A program made the translations under genes and the position numbers. Shown one piece after another: positions 61,198 to 64,000 of a DNA stretch of 64,000 bases. The notes under the pieces were generated by a model. It worked only from the letters and a program-made list of their open reading frames with translations. It ran no database searches and was not told the origin of the DNA. This DNA comes from Ga0077530 sp035565975 (GTDB lineage: Bacteria; Pseudomonadota; Alphaproteobacteria; Rhizobiales; Hyphomicrobiaceae). The stretch covers positions 27,613 through 91,612 of the forward strand of contig DATMRT010000130.1 in NCBI GenBank assembly GCA_035565975.1, in the 5' to 3' direction. The stretch's first letter is position 1, and every line of letters starts with the position of its first letter.

Positions 61198-61491
61198 TCA
61201 CATCTGGGAGGACTTCCCGCGCGTCGCCGGCTTCTTGCGCTCGGCGCCGTAGCCCTGCTCGCGCAGATACTTGACGCGCTCTTTCGCGACACGGCGACAG
61301 GTAGCCTCCCACTCCTTCTTGCTCATATGCGTCGAGCGATCCCACTGCTTCATGCATTCCTTCACGCGCGCCGCTTCATCGAGCAGGGCCGCATCATAAG
61401 TCTGACGCTTCGCGGCTTGCTGGGCGGTGGAGGGCGTAGCGGCTGCAGTCGCGGAAATGGCCAACGCCGCGAGGAAGACCAACGCACGCAT
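61198..61491 (-). CDS. small secreted hypothetical protein with paired Cys
   Basis: 97 residues. A signal peptide (MRALVFLAALAISATAAA) precedes a helical, charged region with two Cys, VKECMKQWDRSTHMSKKEWEATCRRVAKE, likely bridged, and a basic tail. The Cys-x-Lys-x-Trp-Asp pattern recurs in small secreted proteins of Bradyrhizobium as I recall. CAGGAG precedes the ATG. Confidence 0.6.
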   Translation of the reverse strand: MRALVFLAALAISATAAATPSTAQQAAKRQTYDAALLDEAARVKECMKQWDRSTHMSKKEWEATCRRVAKERVKYLREQGYGAERKKPATRGKSSQM

Positions 61492-61699
61492 GTTGCGCTC
61501 CTGAGACTATGGGAAGAGCGAATCCGCCATCGCCCAAGCATTCCGGACCATCCTCCGCAATTGTGCTGCCCAGCCATCAGGGATTTCCCTGATTTGTAGG
61601 TGCCACGTCCCGGAAGCCGGACTTATGGGCGCGTCCCGCATTCGAAGTCCGATGCTTTGATCCTCAGCGCCGGTGCAACGCCTCAGGTGCAACGCCTCA

Positions 61700-61732
61700 A
61701 ATGAAATACCCCGGCCTCGTGCGAGACCGGGG
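61700..61732 (-). terminator. terminator after the small secreted protein at 61761
   Basis: Minus-strand stem with arms 61722-61732 and 61709-61719 (one wobble), followed by TATTTCATTT. It lies 29 nt after the stop. Confidence 0.75.
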
Positions 61733-61760
61733 CGCATCGCATGATCCTCGGTGGTCGAGG

Positions 61761-62039
61761 TCAGTAATCGCAGTACCAGATGGGACCGACCTGCACGCAC
61801 GCATTCGGGCGACGGCCTCTGCCATCCCAGCGGCGGCACGCTCTGCGCTCGCCCCAGCGATTGTGCCGGTGCCAGCCGCGTCGGTCGCGACGGCAATCCC
61901 GATGATCGCCGTGGACCTGGATCAAGTCTGAACGGACGCCGCCCGGCATCGAATTCGGATGCGCCGGCGCAGCAGCCGCCAAGGTCGTGGCCGATGCGAG
62001 CAGGCCCGCAGTCGCCAAAGCCTTGAGAATAACTGACAT
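61761..62039 (-). CDS. small secreted Arg/Trp-rich protein
   Basis: 92 residues. A signal peptide (MSVILKALATAGLLASATTL, cleavage near AAA) precedes a compact basic chain with four Cys, DCRRDRRGWHRHNRWGERRACRRW and a terminal CVQVGPIWYCDY. GAGGAG fixes the ATG at 62039. Similar in composition to the proteins at 16625 and 17201. Function unknown. Confidence 0.65.
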   Translation of the reverse strand: MSVILKALATAGLLASATTLAAAAPAHPNSMPGGVRSDLIQVHGDHRDCRRDRRGWHRHNRWGERRACRRWDGRGRRPNACVQVGPIWYCDY

Positions 62040-62329
62040 CGATTTCTCCTCTTTAATCCAACCCGTTTTCGTAGAACGCATAATGCGGATCAGCGGTTCC
62101 CGGATTGATTGGGCGCAGAGGCTTACCTGTCCGTCGCCGACACAGATCGATTGCGCCACAATGATGCGTCGCAACGCGCCACCCTTGACAGGCAGCCTGC
62201 GGAGGCCAAGATTAAAGAGTGACGATCAATCGTCGCGGAGTTCAGAGCCTGATGGCAGATGTGCCCGGTCTGAAAAACGCTCCCCGGTCATCGCGATCGT
62301 CGCATGTGCCAACAGCGTGTGGAGGTTGC

Positions 62330-62398
62330 ATGGAACCACCGCAGAAGGACACAGGCCGGAGCCGAAGGGCGAAGGCACGGTTTGGCGGCGCCAACTGA
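62330..62398 (+). CDS. possible 22-residue basic ORF
   Basis: ATG 62330 with GGAGG 4 nt upstream, ending at TGA 62396-62398. The product is short and Arg-rich. No homology known; coding status is uncertain. Confidence 0.2.
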   Translation: MEPPQKDTGRSRRAKARFGGAN

Positions 62399-62500
62399 TC
62401 GGACCAAACCGAACTCAACCACAACCTGACGAAATCGAACGAGGTTATTGCCTCGTAAATCAGCCCGGCGTCGCTGGGCATGAATCGGAAGAGATGAAGG

Positions 62501-62540
62501 GCCCCGCTTCACGCATGGCGTGACGGGGCTTTCGCTTTTC
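62501..62540 (+). terminator. hairpin terminator without an obvious upstream gene
   Basis: Stem GCCCCG-(CT)-TCACGC/GCGTGA-CGGGGC with a 3-nt loop and TTTCGCTTTT. It could end a small RNA transcribed from the region around 62200. Confidence 0.6.
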
Positions 62541-62865
62541 TCGCGCGACTGCGCCATCGTCATCAGGCCGATCGCGCTCGGGATCATCGTGAGTGCACTG
62601 TCCCACAAAAGAGCGCGCGAACGGACAGGGCCTCCTCGGCGCACTTGGGTTTCGCCGCATCCTCGAGACCGGCGCGCGCTGCATACTTCCGATGACGATT
62701 GGGCATCGCACGGCGAAGAACCGGATAGTCAATCCGCCCAAGTCTGATGCAGACTGACAACCGCCGCGAGCCGGCGCCTGCACGCGCAGGCACGACTGCC
62801 GCCGCTGAGCCAAACAGCTCCCTGCGAACAATCGCAGCGAGCAACAGATCCATTGGAGGAACCGC

Positions 62866-63948
62866 ATGGAACTCGGCTATTTCACGATGCCGTCGCATCC
62901 CCCCGAGAGGCCGCTCAAGGACGGTCACGAGTGGGAGCTGCAGGTGATCCGCTGGCTCGACGAGCTCGGCTACAAAGAGGCGTGGATCGGCGAGCACCAC
63001 ACCGCGCCCTGGGAGCCGCATCCCTCGCCCGACCTCGTCGTCGCGCAGGCCCTCATGCAGACGAAGAACATCCGCCTCGGACCCGGCGGCTTCCTCCTGC
63101 CCTATCATCATCCGGCCGAGCTCGCGAACCGCGTCGCCATGCTCGATCACATCTCGGGCGGTCGGCTCAACTTCGGCGTTGCGGCTTCGGGCCTGCCGAG
63201 CGACTGGGAAATGTTCAACGTCGACGGCTCGAGCGGCGTCAACCGCGATATGACGCGCGAGGCGCTCGAGATCATTCTCAAGATGTGGTCGACGAACGAG
63301 CCCTTCGAGTACGTGGGCAAGTTCTGGACGGTGAAGAACCCCGAGATGATGTACGGCTTCCTCAAGCCGCACATAAAGCCGCTGCAGAAGCCCTTCCCGC
63401 CGATCGGCGTCGCCGGACTCTCCAAAGGTTCGGACACACTGAAGCTCGCCGGCGAGCGCGGCTATATCCCGATGAGCCTCAATCTCAACCCGGCGTACGT
63501 GTCGAGCCATTGGGAATCAGTCGAGGCGGGCGCCGCCAAGACCGGACGCAAGCCGAACCGCCGCGACTGGCGCATGGTGCGCGAGGTGTTCGTTGCGGAG
63601 ACGGATGCCGAGGCGGAGCGCCTGTCGGTCGGTCTGCACATGGGCCGCATGATGCGCGAGTACTTCCTCCAGCTCCTCGCCAACTTCGACTTCCTCACCT
63701 ACCTCAAGCACGACCAGAGCGTGCCCGACAGCGACGTGACGCCGGAATACTGCGCCAAGCACAACTGGATCATCGGTTCACCTGCGACGGTCGCCGAGAA
63801 GATCGAGAAGATCCACCATGATGTCGGCGGCTTCGGCAACCTGCTCGTGTTCGGCTTCGACTACATCGACCATCCGCAGGCATGGCGGAACTCGCTCGAA
63901 CTGCTCGCCAAGGAAGTGCTGCCGAAGGTGAAGCACCTCTCGGCGTGA
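62866..63948 (+). CDS. LLM-class flavin-dependent oxidoreductase
   Basis: 360 residues, luciferase-like TIM barrel. ELGYFTMPSHPPERPLKDG, AWIGEHHTAPWEPHPSPDL, GPGGFLLPYHHPAELANRV, GRLNFGVAASGLPSD and GVAGLSKGSDTLKLAGERG are typical of bacterial luciferase-type monooxygenases using FMNH2. Substrate unknown. GGAGG precedes the ATG. A strong terminator follows at the end of the window. Confidence 0.87.
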   Translation: MELGYFTMPSHPPERPLKDGHEWELQVIRWLDELGYKEAWIGEHHTAPWEPHPSPDLVVAQALMQTKNIRLGPGGFLLPYHHPAELANRVAMLDHISGGRLNFGVAASGLPSDWEMFNVDGSSGVNRDMTREALEIILKMWSTNEPFEYVGKFWTVKNPEMMYGFLKPHIKPLQKPFPPIGVAGLSKGSDTLKLAGERGYIPMSLNLNPAYVSSHWESVEAGAAKTGRKPNRRDWRMVREVFVAETDAEAERLSVGLHMGRMMREYFLQLLANFDFLTYLKHDQSVPDSDVTPEYCAKHNWIIGSPATVAEKIEKIHHDVGGFGNLLVFGFDYIDHPQAWRNSLELLAKEVLPKVKHLSA

Positions 63949-63970
63949 AGCTGCGTCGGCCGTAAAACAA

Positions 63971-64000
63971 AACGCCCGCCGGAAATCTCCGGCGGGCGTT
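63971..64000 (+). terminator. terminator after the LLM oxidoreductase
   Basis: A perfect 13-bp stem (63971-63983 and 63988-64000) with a 4-nt loop, 22 nt after the stop; the T tail would lie beyond the window. Confidence 0.75.

Larger units (their letters stand above)
62040..62865. other. 826-nt region with a possible short transcript
   Basis: No recognised protein gene. It contains a possible 22-codon ORF at 62330-62398 behind GGAGG (MEPPQKDTGRSRRAKARFGG...), and a GC-rich hairpin with T run at 62501-62540 not linked to any annotated gene, consistent with a small RNA or leader. The remainder, to the GGAGG before 62866, looks featureless. Confidence 0.3.

Overview
The window is about 64 kb of GC-rich, densely coding chromosome from an alphaproteobacterium, most likely of the order Hyphomicrobiales (Rhizobiales), near Xanthobacteraceae/Nitrobacteraceae. 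This rests on marker genes and their order: cpdR beside an N-formylglutamate amidohydrolase, a RibH2-type lumazine synthase, prfA-prmC-DUF4167, rpoZ with one bifunctional rsh gene, NYN protein-smpB-dapA-lytic transglycosylase, and Ccr of the ethylmalonyl-CoA pathway. I see no phage, integrase, transposase or CRISPR array. It reads as ordinary chromosome with some unusual metabolic modules.

Layout. 1-5 kb: the end of a YddA/SbmA-like ABC exporter, a Lys/Ala-rich secreted peptide, an alpha-hydroxy-acid oxidase, ComM and a MaoC-like hydratase. 5-16 kb: accA, crcB, an RluC-type pseudouridine synthase, a CoA transferase, a Tim44-like membrane protein, a thiolase-like protein type 1, a 27-residue membrane peptide, a two-subunit 3-oxoacid CoA-transferase, sfsA and a beta-hydroxyacid dehydrogenase. 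16-20 kb: small secreted or coiled-coil proteins, then a four-gene operon joining a sulfite-oxidase-family molybdoenzyme to SdhB-, SdhD- and SdhC-like subunits. 20-26 kb: an iron-permease-like protein, rpmE, and korC-korA-korB, a likely NADP-linked 2-oxoglutarate oxidoreductase. 26-34 kb: a TPR lipoprotein, metY, ccr, nitronate monooxygenase, ribH under an FMN riboswitch, N-formylglutamate amidohydrolase and cpdR. 34-46 kb: a RodZ-like protein, prfA, prmC, a DUF4167 protein, a HAD phosphatase, then the minus-strand run folK, rpoZ, rsh, DUF2062, pdxJ, acpS, DUF4164, zapA, ugpQ. 47-59 kb: NYN protein, GNAT, smpB, dapA, lytic transglycosylase, the operon mobA-pseudoprotease-extensin-like, two membrane proteins, a DJ-1/PfpI protein, a dehalogenase and a D-threonine-aldolase-like enzyme. 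59-64 kb: prmA, tRNA-Gln(CTG), a HicB-like protein, a PilZ protein, three small secreted proteins and an LLM-class flavin oxidoreductase.

Most striking is the operon at 17.6-20.1 kb. Its four genes overlap by 4 nt each, and a molybdenum sulfite-oxidase-type subunit without a visible signal peptide sits where the succinate dehydrogenase flavoprotein would be. The iron-sulfur subunit keeps the ligands for all three clusters, and the two anchors keep pairs of membrane histidines. This suggests a cytoplasm-facing, quinone-reducing molybdoenzyme complex built on a Complex II chassis. Also notable are a mosaic family of intergenic repeats placed just after stop codons, mostly between convergent genes; a subtilisin-fold protein that has lost most catalytic residues; and a 27-residue membrane peptide behind possible CtrA-like and EcfG-like sites.

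Metabolically the region brings together acyl-CoA chemistry (Ccr, AccA, MaoC, CoA-transferases, thiolase-like protein), 2-oxoacid redox chemistry, sulfur and methionine metabolism, and housekeeping functions in translation, cell wall, stringent response and cell-cycle proteolysis.
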